A DNA stretch of 18,637 nt, taken from positions 1 to 18,637 of the forward strand of contig CAMHBH010000027.1 in the NCBI GenBank assembly GCA_946183175.1, in the 5' to 3' direction. The DNA comes from an uncultured Oscillibacter sp. (GTDB taxonomy: Bacteria > Bacillota > Clostridia > Oscillospirales > Oscillospiraceae). Shown piece by piece: positions 7,439 through 14,204 of this stretch; within the stretch, counting starts at the first letter, position 1, and every line of letters begins with the position of its first letter. A model generated the notes under the pieces. It saw only the letters and a list, made by a program, of their open reading frames with translations. It did no database searches and was not told where the DNA came from. The position numbers were made by a program, and so were the translations under genes.

Positions 7439-8166
7439 GCGCCGACCCTCCTTGCAAGCCCGTCGAGTACGCCCAGCGCCGCGCGCTCAAAGCATACCGA
7501 CAGTAAGATAACAACCACTGTCCAGGCGAACAGGTCCGCCGTGAGAAAGTAGACTTTCGCGTTATAGAGGCGTTCGCCGAGGGTGCCGCGCGGCAGTCCG
7601 ATGACTTCGGCGGCAATCCCGGCCTTCCAGCACAGCCCCAGCGACAACGCGACGGCAGTACGGAACGAGGGCAGCGCCGCCGGAAGGTAAATCGCCGCGA
7701 CCTGTCGCCGGAGCGGGACGCCGTACACGCGCGCGAGTTCGAGTAACTGCGCGTCGGCGCGCCCGATTCCCTCCAGCGTGCCCAGGTACACGGGCGGGAG
7801 CGTCATCAGGAAGGCGATGAACGTCGAGAGGGCGCGCGACGGGAGCCAGACAAGCGCGAGAATCACGAACGACGCGACGGGAATCGCCTTGACCGTCGCG
7901 ACGGCTGGGTACAGGAGCGCGCGTACAGGCGGGCTGGCGTGGGCGGGGACGGCGAGGAGTACGCCGGACGCCGCGCCGAGCGTAAAGCCGCGCAGTACGC
8001 GCCACGACGAGCGCGCGACGGATTCCCAGAAGGCCGCCGTTTGTACGAGCGCACAGAGCCGCGCCGACACCGACAGCGGGGAAGGCAGTAACAGCGGCTG
8101 ACTGAAAAGCAGGCTGACCCCTTCCCAGAGGGCCAGCCAGAAAAGCGCGGTCACGAATCGTTTCAC
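7435..8166 (-). CDS. ABC transporter permease, SsuC/TauC-like
   Basis: 243-residue inner-membrane permease (BPD_transp_1 fold). Hydrophobic segments are seen at about residues 5-25, 60-75, 95-125, 170-190 and 205-225. The ATPase-contacting EAA loop is ELARVYGVPLRRQVAAIYLP (143-162), matching the consensus with Gly and the terminal LP. LPSPLSVSARL near residue 27 is also typical of the family. The start is GTG, overlapping the binding-protein stop as GTGA. Only one permease gene is present, so it would act as a homodimer with two copies of the ATPase. Substrate class is likely a small organic anion or vitamin precursor, inferred from family only. Confidence 0.92.
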   Translation of the reverse strand: MKRFVTALFWLALWEGVSLLFSQPLLLPSPLSVSARLCALVQTAAFWESVARSSWRVLRGFTLGAASGVLLAVPAHASPPVRALLYPAVATVKAIPVASFVILALVWLPSRALSTFIAFLMTLPPVYLGTLEGIGRADAQLLELARVYGVPLRRQVAAIYLPAALPSFRTAVALSLGLCWKAGIAAEVIGLPRGTLGERLYNAKVYFLTADLFAWTVVVILLSVCFERAALGVLDGLARRVGA

Positions 8167-9278
8167 GCGCCGTAGTAGAAATCGGATTCCGGGAGCGCGC
8201 CGCCGACGGAGTCGGGCGCGGCGTCGTGGAGCACGGACAGGTAGCCGGGGAGAATCGCGGCGAGTTCGGGGCCGCGCACGCAGACAATGTTACAGTACGG
8301 CAGGGCCTTTTCGGCGACGGGGGCCGGGACGATATCCGCCGCGCCGATGAGCGCCGCCGCGTCCGCCGGATTCGCGTTGACCCACGCCACGGAATCGGCG
8401 TACTCGTCGAGGAATTGCGCCACGGCGGCGGGGTGTTCGTCGACGAACGCACGACGCGCCGCCGCAACGCCTGTAATGAGCGTCGAACCGTTGTTGAGGG
8501 CGTCCCATTCGCGGGTCAAGTCCAGCGCGACGCGCAAATCTTCCAGTTGGTTTTGCGCGACCGTCACGAACGGCTGAGGCAACAGCGCTACCGTGGCGTT
8601 GCCCGTCGCGAGGGCGGTCACGCATTCACTGTGTTCGCTCTTCCAGTCAATGGTCACGTCGATATCGGGTTCGAGGCCGTTCTGCCGCAGGAGGTAATAG
8701 AGCGCGTATTCGGGGGTGGAGCCCTTGCCAGACGCCGCAATCGTCATGCCGCGCAGGTCTTCCATCGACTGTATCGCGTTGCCGTTCTCTACGATGTAGA
8801 GTACGCCCAGCGTATTGACGGCGAGGGTGACGATTTCGCCGCCCGTGCGGTTGTAGAGCACCGCCGCGAGGTTCGCCGGGATACACGCAATGTCCAATTC
8901 GCCTTGAATCAGGCGCGGCGCGACTTCGTCCGGCGACGCCGCAAGCGTAAATTCGTAGCCGTCGCCGGCGTTCGACATCAGCTTGACAAGTCCCATTGCG
9001 GTCGGGCCCTTGAGCGCCGCGACGCGTACCGTCACCGGGTCGGCGTCCAGTAACTGCGCTTCCCCGTCGTCGGGCGCGGCGGCGTCGCTGGTCTCGGCGG
9101 ATTCGGCGGTGTCAGAAGTTCCGGCGGGTTCGGCGGTGTCCGCGACGCCGCTTTCCGGCGCGGACTTCTCCGGCGTCTCGGCGGGGGCCCCGCCGCAGCC
9201 GCTCAGGAATATCAACAGTAACGCCGCCAGAAACAAGGCCGCGTTCCGCTCAATCGTCTGCATATCCAGAAATTTCAT
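8163..9278 (-). CDS. Substrate-binding lipoprotein of an NMT1/SsuA-like ABC importer
   Basis: 371-residue periplasmic-binding-protein-like lipoprotein. The signal peptide has hydrophobic core AALFLAALLLIF and lipobox LSGC (Cys28), followed by an Ala/Glu/Ser/Thr-rich linker of about 50 residues. The binding domain begins around residue 80 (TVRVAALKGPTAMGLVKLM). It contains GELDIACIPANLAAVLYN, LRGMTIAASGKGSTPEY and ALLPQPFVTVAQ, all typical of the NMT1/ABC-aliphatic-sulfonate group. It is first in the minus-strand operon (binding protein, permease, ATPase). The ATG at 9278 has GAAAGG about 12 bases upstream, a weak and distant site; Met6 is an alternative start with no better site. No riboswitch or clear promoter is seen upstream, so read-through from pnp is possible. 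Confidence 0.9.
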   Translation of the reverse strand: MKFLDMQTIERNAALFLAALLLIFLSGCGGAPAETPEKSAPESGVADTAEPAGTSDTAESAETSDAAAPDDGEAQLLDADPVTVRVAALKGPTAMGLVKLMSNAGDGYEFTLAASPDEVAPRLIQGELDIACIPANLAAVLYNRTGGEIVTLAVNTLGVLYIVENGNAIQSMEDLRGMTIAASGKGSTPEYALYYLLRQNGLEPDIDVTIDWKSEHSECVTALATGNATVALLPQPFVTVAQNQLEDLRVALDLTREWDALNNGSTLITGVAAARRAFVDEHPAAVAQFLDEYADSVAWVNANPADAAALIGAADIVPAPVAEKALPYCNIVCVRGPELAAILPGYLSVLHDAAPDSVGGALPESDFYYGA

Positions 9279-9306
9279 GCTTGTATCTGACCTTTCTGCA
9301 ACTCGG

Positions 9307-9333
9307 CGGGAAAAGGACGGCGTCCTTTTCCCG
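9307..9333. terminator. 13-bp inverted repeat between pnp and the importer operon
   Basis: CGGGAAAAGGACG, one G, then CGTCCTTTTCCCG: a perfect palindrome with almost no loop. The inner form AAAA-GGAC-loop-GTCC-TTTT resembles a small bidirectional terminator. It lies 73 bp after the pnp stop and 29 bp before the binding-protein start, so it may end pnp or partly attenuate the importer genes. Confidence 0.5.
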
Positions 9334-9405
9334 TTTCCGCTGATTTCACGCAGGGCCGCCGCGAAATTGTGCCGTATTCCGCAAGACAGCGGGCATTTGT
9401 GCCGC

Positions 9406-11559
9406 TTATTTCATGCGGGGGCCGCCGCGCTTCTCGCGGTTCTGAATTTCGCGCATGGCGTCCCGGTGCGACAGGTTCACGCGCCCCTTCTCGTCGATGT
9501 CCATGACCTTGACCCACATCATGTCGCCGATTCGGCAGGCGTCCTCCACGCGGTCAATCCGGTGGTCGGCCAGGCGCGAAATATGCACCAGTCCGTCCTT
9601 GCCGGGGGCCAGTTCCACGAACGCCCCGAAGGCCATAATCCGCACGACGCGCCCGTAGTAAAGCTGTCCGACTTCCGGGACAAACACGATGTCGTCGATA
9701 TACTTCTTGGCGGCGTCGCACCCGTTGGCGTCGGGACAGGCGATGAAAATCGTGCCGTCGTCGTTGATGTCGATTTTCGCGCCGGTGTCGGCGATAATCT
9801 TCTGAATGACGCTCCCGCCCTTGCCGATAACGTCCCGGATTTTGTCGGGGTCGATGTGCATGGTAATCATTTTCGGGGCGTAGCGCGAGACTTCCTTACG
9901 CGGCGCGCCGATAGCGGGCAACATAATCTGGTCGAGAATCTCACAGCGGGCGTCGTAGGTGATATCGAGCGCGTTCTGAATGATTTCCATGGACAGCCCG
10001 TCGTTTTTCAAGTCCATCTGAATGGCGGTAATGCCCTTCTTCGTCCCGGCTACTTTGAAGTCCATTTCGCCGTGAAAGTCCTCTACGCCCTGGATGTCGA
10101 TGAAGGTCGTAAAGGAGCCGTCGTCGTCCTGGATGAGCCCGCAGGAAATCCCAGCGACGGGGGCCGTAATCGGCACTCCGGCGTCCATAAGGGCGAGCGT
10201 GGAGCCGCACACGGAACCCTGTGACGTAGAGCCATTAGAGGACAGGACTTCGCTCACGACGCGAATCGAATAGGGAAAAGTCTCGGTGTCGGGGATGACG
10301 GGCAACAGGGCGCGTTCGGCGAGGGCCCCGTGTCCGATTTCGCGGCGGCCCGGGGAACGCGACGGTTTCGCCTCCCCGACGGAGTAGCCCGGGAAATTGT
10401 AGTGGTGAATATAGCGCTTCTCGGTGTCCTCCCAGATGTTGTCGAGTTTCTGGTTGGCGGAGAGGGTGTCGAGGGTGACGATGGACAGTACCTGTGTCTG
10501 CCCGCGCGTGAACAGCCCCGAACCGTGTACGCGGGGGAGTACGCCGACTTCCGCCGCGAGGGGCCGGATTTCGTTTTTGGCGCGCCCGTCGACGCGGTGT
10601 CCCTCAAGGAGCCACGCCTTGACTATCTTCTTCTGGAATTTGTAGGTGAACTCTTCCAGATACTGGTCGAGTTCCGGGTACGTCTCCAGATACTCCGCGC
10701 GCCACTTCTCAACCATGGCATTCCAACGGGTTTCGCGGATGTTTTTGTCGTCGGTGTCCATGGCGGCCTTGGCCTCGTCCTCGTACTTCGTCACGATGGC
10801 GTCGAAAAGTTCCTGGTTGAACGCCGCGTGCGGGTAGTCGAACTTCGGCTTGCCGACTTCCGCCACCATGCGGTTAATGAGTTCTACTTGCTTCTGGTTC
10901 TCGTTGTGGGCGAACTGGATGGCCCGGAACATCGTAGCGTTGTCGACCTGGTTGGCGCCCGCCTCAATCATGACGACTTTCTTGCCCGTCGAGACGACCG
11001 TCACGTCAAGGTCACTTACTTTCCGCTGTTCGCTGTCGGGGTTGACGACGAGCTGACCGTCAATCAGGCCGACTTTCAGCGCGCCGACGGGCCCCGCCCA
11101 CGGGATATCGGAAATCGCCAGCGCGGCGGACGTGCCAATCAGGGCGGCGATTTCGGGGGAGCAGTCGTGCTCCACGCTCATGACCGTGGCCGTGACGGCT
11201 ACATCGTTCCGGAAGTCGTAGGGGAACAGGGGCCGGATGGGGCGGTCGATAATCCGGGAAGTGAGGATAGCCTTTTCGCCGGGGCGGCCCTCGCGGCGCG
11301 TGAAACTGCCCGGAATGCGTCCGACGGCGTACAGCTTCTCCTCGAAGTCGACGCTCAGCGGGAAGAAGTCGATACCGTCGCGGGGGCGCGGCGCGGCGGT
11401 GACGCATACCAGCACGCGGGTGTCGCCGTAGCCGACCATGACGGCCCCGTTGGCCAGCTCGGCGAGTTTGCCGACTTCCAGCGTCAGGGGGTGTCCGGCC
11501 AGGTCCATTTCGTACTTGCGGTACTGCGGGAACGTTCTTTGATGAATGATGGTTGACAT
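9406..11559 (-). CDS. pnp: Polynucleotide phosphorylase (PNPase)
   Basis: 717-residue 3'-5' exoribonuclease that degrades RNA phosphorolytically and acts in the cytoplasmic RNA-decay machinery. Two RNase PH domains flank a helical domain. The first contains GRIPGSFTRREGRPGEKAI and RIIDRPIRPLFP. The second contains ILP-like GVLPRVHGSGLFTRGQTQ, GPGRREIGHGALAER-type residues, SSNGSTSQGSVCGSTLALMD and DFHGEMDFKVAGTKKGITA. A KH domain follows with the GKGG loop at 579-582. An S1 domain starts near 630 (GRVVRIMAFGAFVEL). The length is normal and no break is seen. AAGGAG lies 7 bases before the ATG at 11559. It follows rpsO, the classical arrangement, behind an intercistronic terminator. Confidence 0.98.
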   Translation of the reverse strand: MSTIIHQRTFPQYRKYEMDLAGHPLTLEVGKLAELANGAVMVGYGDTRVLVCVTAAPRPRDGIDFFPLSVDFEEKLYAVGRIPGSFTRREGRPGEKAILTSRIIDRPIRPLFPYDFRNDVAVTATVMSVEHDCSPEIAALIGTSAALAISDIPWAGPVGALKVGLIDGQLVVNPDSEQRKVSDLDVTVVSTGKKVVMIEAGANQVDNATMFRAIQFAHNENQKQVELINRMVAEVGKPKFDYPHAAFNQELFDAIVTKYEDEAKAAMDTDDKNIRETRWNAMVEKWRAEYLETYPELDQYLEEFTYKFQKKIVKAWLLEGHRVDGRAKNEIRPLAAEVGVLPRVHGSGLFTRGQTQVLSIVTLDTLSANQKLDNIWEDTEKRYIHHYNFPGYSVGEAKPSRSPGRREIGHGALAERALLPVIPDTETFPYSIRVVSEVLSSNGSTSQGSVCGSTLALMDAGVPITAPVAGISCGLIQDDDGSFTTFIDIQGVEDFHGEMDFKVAGTKKGITAIQMDLKNDGLSMEIIQNALDITYDARCEILDQIMLPAIGAPRKEVSRYAPKMITMHIDPDKIRDVIGKGGSVIQKIIADTGAKIDINDDGTIFIACPDANGCDAAKKYIDDIVFVPEVGQLYYGRVVRIMAFGAFVELAPGKDGLVHISRLADHRIDRVEDACRIGDMMWVKVMDIDEKGRVNLSHRDAMREIQNREKRGGPRMK

Positions 11560-11652
11560 TTGCTACTCCTTAAATCACATGGTTTCTTTCGATTCGGGGA
11601 GCCCTTTTCGCATTTGAAACCGGGCCCGGCGCGCGGACACGCTTCCAAATAC

Positions 11653-11701
11653 AAAAAAGTCTCCCCACGCGCGCAAAGGGGCGACGGAGGTGTCTCCGTC
11701 G
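11653..11701 (-). terminator. Terminator between rpsO and pnp with a competing upstream hairpin
   Basis: On the minus strand GTCGCCCC (from 11685) pairs with GGGGAGAC (to 11659) across an 11-base loop with one mismatch, followed by six U (11658-11653). Just upstream, CGACGGAG and CTCCGTCG (11701-11682) form an 8-bp hairpin with loop ACAC. Its 3' arm shares GTCG with the terminator, so the two folds exclude each other. It should end most rpsO transcripts and let some read into pnp. Confidence 0.7.
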
Positions 11702-11712
11702 TCCCGCCTGTC

Positions 11713-11979
11713 TTATTTCCGGATGCCCAGCTTGGCAATCAGGGCGCGGTAGCGCTCGATGTCCTTCCGCTGGAGGTAGTCCAGCAGACTGCGGCGCTTG
11801 CCGACCATCTTGAGCAGGCCGCGGTTGGAGTGCTTGTCCTGGGGGTTGCGGCGCATGTGCTCGGTCAGCACGTTGATTCTCTCGGTCAGAATGGCAATCT
11901 GGACTTCCGGGGAGCCGGTGTCGTTCTCGTGGGTACGGTTGGCGTCGATGATAGCGGTTTTCTGGTCTTTGCGGAGCAT
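11713..11979 (-). CDS. rpsO: 30S ribosomal protein S15
   Basis: 88-residue S15, which binds 16S rRNA and starts platform assembly of the small subunit. The sequence has the family core HENDTGSPEVQIAILTERI, then HMRRNPQDKHSNRGL and the end RRSLLDYLQRKDIERYRALI. I set the start at 11979, where AAAGGTGG precedes the ATG; the longer open frame up to 12258 is upstream leader and antisense to the rpmE start. Length is exactly normal. It is the first gene of an rpsO-pnp unit with its own promoter about 90 bp upstream and a GC-rich leader that could bind S15 for feedback control. Confidence 0.98.
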   Translation of the reverse strand: MLRKDQKTAIIDANRTHENDTGSPEVQIAILTERINVLTEHMRRNPQDKHSNRGLLKMVGKRRSLLDYLQRKDIERYRALIAKLGIRK

Positions 11980-12063
11980 GGTAATCCACCTTTCCTGTCT
12001 GATACCCCTCGGAACCGCGTCCCGGGACAGGGGGAATCCGCGGAACATGGCCCCGGGGCCGTG
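11980..12063 (-). promoter_or_regulatory. rpsO 5' leader, possible S15 autoregulatory RNA
   Basis: The predicted leader is about 83 nt and GC-rich. It contains the palindrome GGCCCCGGGGCC (12049-12060). Downstream, GATTCCCC can pair with GGGGTATC with one mismatch, enclosing GTCCCGGGAC. S15 represses its own mRNA through leader structures in several bacteria, though these differ between groups. I did not recognise a known S15-leader class, so this is a positional inference. Confidence 0.35.
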
Positions 12064-12069
12064 AGGCGG

Positions 12070-12098
12070 ATTATACCATAGCTTTCTGTCATTGTAAA
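12070..12098 (-). promoter_or_regulatory. Sigma-A-type promoter of rpsO-pnp
   Basis: Minus-strand TTTACA (12093-12098) and TATAAT (12070-12075) are separated by 17 bp. It lies divergent to the rpmE promoter. Confidence 0.85.
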
Positions 12099-12145
12099 GC
12101 GCTTTTTTTCCGCCGTACTTTTTTCGCCGGAATCGAAAAAAAGGC

Positions 12146-12174
12146 TTGCAATCGCGGCGGGGGCGTGGTAGAAT
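12146..12174 (+). promoter_or_regulatory. Sigma-A-type promoter of rpmE
   Basis: TTGCAA (12146-12151) and TAGAAT (12169-12174) with a 17-bp spacer. The rpmE ATG is about 60 bp past the likely transcription start. Confidence 0.75.
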
Positions 12175-12240
12175 AGTCTCCGCTTGCGCCGGGTGAAAGC
12201 CAGGCCGGGTAATCCGATTCCGAAAGGGGTGAACGAGAGC

Positions 12241-12444
12241 ATGAAGGAAGGAATCCATCCCAGTTATCAGCAGACTACGATTACTTGCGCCTGCGGTAAT
12301 GTAATTGAGACAGGTTCCACTAAGAAGGATATCAAGGTGGAAGTCTGCTCAAAGTGTCACCCCTTCTTCACGGGCAAGCAGAAGCTGGTCGACACCGGCG
12401 GACGCGTGGCCAAGTTCAACAAGCGCTTCGGCCTCAGTCAGTGA
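12241..12444 (+). CDS. rpmE: 50S ribosomal protein L31, zinc-binding (C+) type
   Basis: 67-residue L31, a peripheral protein of the large subunit that bridges to the small subunit. It starts MKEGIHPSYQQTTITCACGN and has Cys16, Cys18, Cys36 and Cys39 (CAC and VCSKCHPFFTGKQ), the four zinc-binding positions of the C+ form. It is therefore the zinc-dependent version; C-minus paralogues are induced by zinc starvation. The start at 12241 gives the family N-terminus and has AAAGGGGTGA about 10 bases upstream; the longer frame from 12184 does not match. It ends normally (FNKRFGLSQ) before a terminator. Confidence 0.98.
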   Translation: MKEGIHPSYQQTTITCACGNVIETGSTKKDIKVEVCSKCHPFFTGKQKLVDTGGRVAKFNKRFGLSQ

Positions 12445-12457
12445 AACAGGGTGCGCG

Positions 12458-12480
12458 GGTCCGTCTCCGACGGGCCTTTT
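12458..12480 (+). terminator. Rho-independent terminator after rpmE
   Basis: GGTCCGTC, loop TCC, GACGGGCC (one G-U pair), then TTTT. It starts 13 bp past the rpmE stop. The next small gene begins 38 bp later and may be reached by read-through. Confidence 0.75.
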
Positions 12481-12517
12481 GTCGTATAACGGGCCTTTGC
12501 CGTACACGGGAGGTATC

Positions 12518-12676
12518 ATGAACCGGAAGGAAAGCAGACTCGCGGTCTCGTGCGTATTCGGACTGATTATCGCCTGGAGCGCGCGGAGCGCCGGGAATGG
12601 CTGGGTAGTCAGTCTCGGGGCCGGACTGCTCGGCGGCGCGGTGTACTGGTTCGTCAGCCGCCTCATCTTCGACTGA
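12518..12676 (+). CDS. Small membrane protein of unknown function
   Basis: 52-residue protein, not recognised. The ATG has GGGAGG 4 bases upstream, a close but strong site. Residues 8-20 (LAVSCVFGLIIAW) and about 28-47 (GWVVSLGAGLLGGAVYWFVS) are hydrophobic, giving one or two membrane segments with a basic N-terminus (NRKESR). The glycine-rich second segment could pack tightly in a helix pair. It stands alone between the rpmE terminator and the fba promoter. Coding character is moderate, and the clear ribosome site is the main support. Confidence 0.6.
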   Translation: MNRKESRLAVSCVFGLIIAWSARSAGNGWVVSLGAGLLGGAVYWFVSRLIFD

Positions 12677-12788
12677 AGTCGTGAAAAACAGCGGTACGCC
12701 GACGCCCCCGTGCCTGCCCGAACCCCTGATAACGCTTCAGGCTTTGGCAAGAATATAAAAAAAATAGGAAAAAAAGGCAAATTGCTTA

Positions 12789-12817
12789 TTGACATTTGCC
12801 GGAATCTTTGCTAATTT
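12789..12817 (+). promoter_or_regulatory. Strong promoter of fba with A-tract upstream element
   Basis: TTGACA (12789-12794) and TAATTT (12812-12817), 17 bp apart. The bases before it (about 12753-12780) are unusually A-rich for this genome (two runs of seven to eight A) and resemble an UP element. This fits the high expression of a glycolytic enzyme. Confidence 0.75.
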
Positions 12818-12822
12818 TAGTT

Positions 12823-13007
12823 CATGCTTTTGAGGAGCATGGCAGGCGAAAGTCGCGGCAGTCCTTGAACAGATTGTGGCGAACCTCTCGTGTGCGGACG
12901 CCACGACAACCGCGGCGTGAAAGTCGCAAGGCTGGATAAAATGCCGGGTCTCAAGGTACGCACAGCGCGTTTCCCGAAATCCGGCAAAATATTAAGGAGG
13001 TATCCCT
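12823..13007 (+). promoter_or_regulatory. Long structured 5' leader of fba
   Basis: The 331 bp between the small membrane gene and fba hold no gene; most of it is this leader. Pairings I can see are CATGC/GCATG (12823-12827 with 12837-12841), GTCGCGG/CCGCGGC (12852-12858 with 12910-12916, one G-U), and nested within it TGTGGCG/CGCCACG (12875-12881 with 12899-12905). TGCCGG/CCGGCA (12942-12947 with 12981-12986) ends just before the ribosome site AAGGAGG. GAAAGTCGC occurs twice, 71 bp apart. I do not recognise a known riboswitch, T-box or ribosomal-protein leader. It may be a regulatory leader or a separate small RNA. Confidence 0.45.
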
Positions 13008-13862
13008 ATGAAAATCGTTTCCGCGACAGACATGGTCAACAAGGCCCACGAGGGTCACTACGCAATCCCGGCGTTCAACACCAACAACCTTGAGTGGACG
13101 CAGTGCATTCTCAAGGCCGTGCAGGAGACCCGCACCCCCGTTATGATTCAGACCTCGGAGGGTGCCGCGAAGTATATGGGCGGCTACAAGATGGTCGTCG
13201 ACATGGTCAACGATTTGATTGAGTCCATGGGTATCACCGTCCCCGTCGCCCTGCACCTCGACCACGGCACCTACGAGGGCGCCAAGGCCTGCATTGAGGT
13301 CGGCTATTCGTCCGTGATGTTCGACGGCTCCCACTACTCCATCGAGGAGAACATCGCCAAGTCCAAGGAGATTATCGCGCTGGCCCACGCCGTGGAGTGC
13401 GAGGTCGGCGGAATCGGCGGCAGCGAGGACGGCGTCACCAGCAACGGCGAGTTGGCCGACCCCGCCGAATGCAAGGCCGTCGCCGACCTGGGCGTCGACT
13501 TCCTGGCCGCCGGAATCGGCAACATCCACGGCAAGTATCCCGCGGACTGGGCCGGCCTGAACTTTGAGCGCCTCGGAGAAATCAAGGAAGCTATCGGCGG
13601 AAAGCCCATGGTTCTGCACGGCGGCTCCGGAATCCCCTTCGAGCAGACTTCCAAGGCCGTTTCGCTCGGCGTTTCCAAAATCAACATCAACACCGAGCTT
13701 CAACTGGTGTTCGCCGACGCCACCCGGAAGTATATCGAGGCCGGCAAGGATTTGGCCGGCAAGGGCTACGACCCGCGCAAGCTCCTGAAACCCGGCTGTG
13801 ACGCCATCGTCGCCAAGGCCAAGGAACTCTGCGAGGCGTTCGGCGCCGCCGGCAAGGCCTGA
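13008..13862 (+). CDS. fba: Class II fructose-1,6-bisphosphate aldolase
   Basis: 284-residue zinc aldolase of glycolysis and gluconeogenesis, splitting fructose-1,6-bisphosphate into dihydroxyacetone phosphate and glyceraldehyde-3-phosphate. The catalytic Asp85 and zinc ligand His86 lie in LHLDHGT. Further metal ligands are His174 (GIGNIHGKYP) and His204 (VLHGGSGIP). SKININTELQ (223-232) is the phosphate/substrate-binding motif. EVGGIGGSEDGV in the middle marks the FbaA-like branch of short class II enzymes. Length is normal for that branch. AAGGAGG lies 8 bases before the ATG. It is a single-gene unit with a strong promoter, a long leader and a clean terminator. Confidence 0.97.
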   Translation: MKIVSATDMVNKAHEGHYAIPAFNTNNLEWTQCILKAVQETRTPVMIQTSEGAAKYMGGYKMVVDMVNDLIESMGITVPVALHLDHGTYEGAKACIEVGYSSVMFDGSHYSIEENIAKSKEIIALAHAVECEVGGIGGSEDGVTSNGELADPAECKAVADLGVDFLAAGIGNIHGKYPADWAGLNFERLGEIKEAIGGKPMVLHGGSGIPFEQTSKAVSLGVSKININTELQLVFADATRKYIEAGKDLAGKGYDPRKLLKPGCDAIVAKAKELCEAFGAAGKA

Positions 13863-13906
13863 TACGCTTCCCCGCCGTAAAGGTTTCTGCCTGTTCGGTT
13901 GGAACC

Positions 13907-13936
13907 CCTCCCCCGCCTGCGCGGGGGAGGCTTTTT
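13907..13936 (+). terminator. Rho-independent terminator after fba
   Basis: Perfect 10-bp stem CCTCCCCCGC / GCGGGGGAGG with loop CTGC, then C and five T (13932-13936), 45 bp after the fba stop. The minus-strand locus on the other side ends at 13986, so it may also block opposing transcripts. Confidence 0.9.
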
Positions 13937-13985
13937 GCTGAAAACGTCTCCCGCCGGACGCGCCTTATCGCGGACAGCATGGGCA

Positions 13986-14154
13986 TTACACGCCGCGCCG
14001 GTGAATGACGCCGTCCTCGTGCTGATAAACCTGGTTATCTTCCGCCGTGGGCGGCGTCAGGGGGATTTCCTGAAACTCGTCGGCGGGGCGCGGCCTTCCG
14101 CGCCCGGGCGGGGGGCTGTTCAAAGATTTCGGAACTGAAAATATCGGACGACAT
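13986..14154 (-). pseudogene. Small acidic protein gene with a one-base frame break
   Basis: Not recognised. AAGGAG lies 7 bases before the ATG at 14154, so a gene clearly begins here. Its frame starts MSSDIFSSEIFEQPP but soon becomes an improbable Arg-rich string. Removing one base from the run of six C (plus-strand G at 14110-14115) restores one frame to TAA at 13986. It then encodes a 55-residue protein: MSSDIFSSEIFEQPPPGRGR, a Pro-rich turn, then PADEFQEIPLTPPTAEDN and VYQHEDGVIHRRGV. The total of 169 bp equals 56 codons plus one base, which supports a single extra base. It is the last gene of the minus-strand AAA operon, 50 bp after it. A sequencing error in the homopolymer is as likely as a real mutation. 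Confidence 0.6.
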
Positions 14155-14204
14155 GGCAAACTCCTTTCCGGCGGATTCCGCCCGCCCTCACGACAGGAAC
14201 GCTT

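Noticed and set aside
8983..11556. Long plus-strand open frames (8983-10224 and 10330-11556) opposite the binding-protein gene and pnp
   Set aside because: They are antisense shadows produced by GC-rich codon use; their translations are low-complexity (V/D/G/R-rich), lack ribosome sites and overlap a clearly real pnp.
12823..13007. Known riboswitch, T-box, RNase P, tmRNA or SRP RNA in the fba leader
   Set aside because: None of the conserved core motifs I know for these RNAs is present; kept only as an unassigned structured leader.
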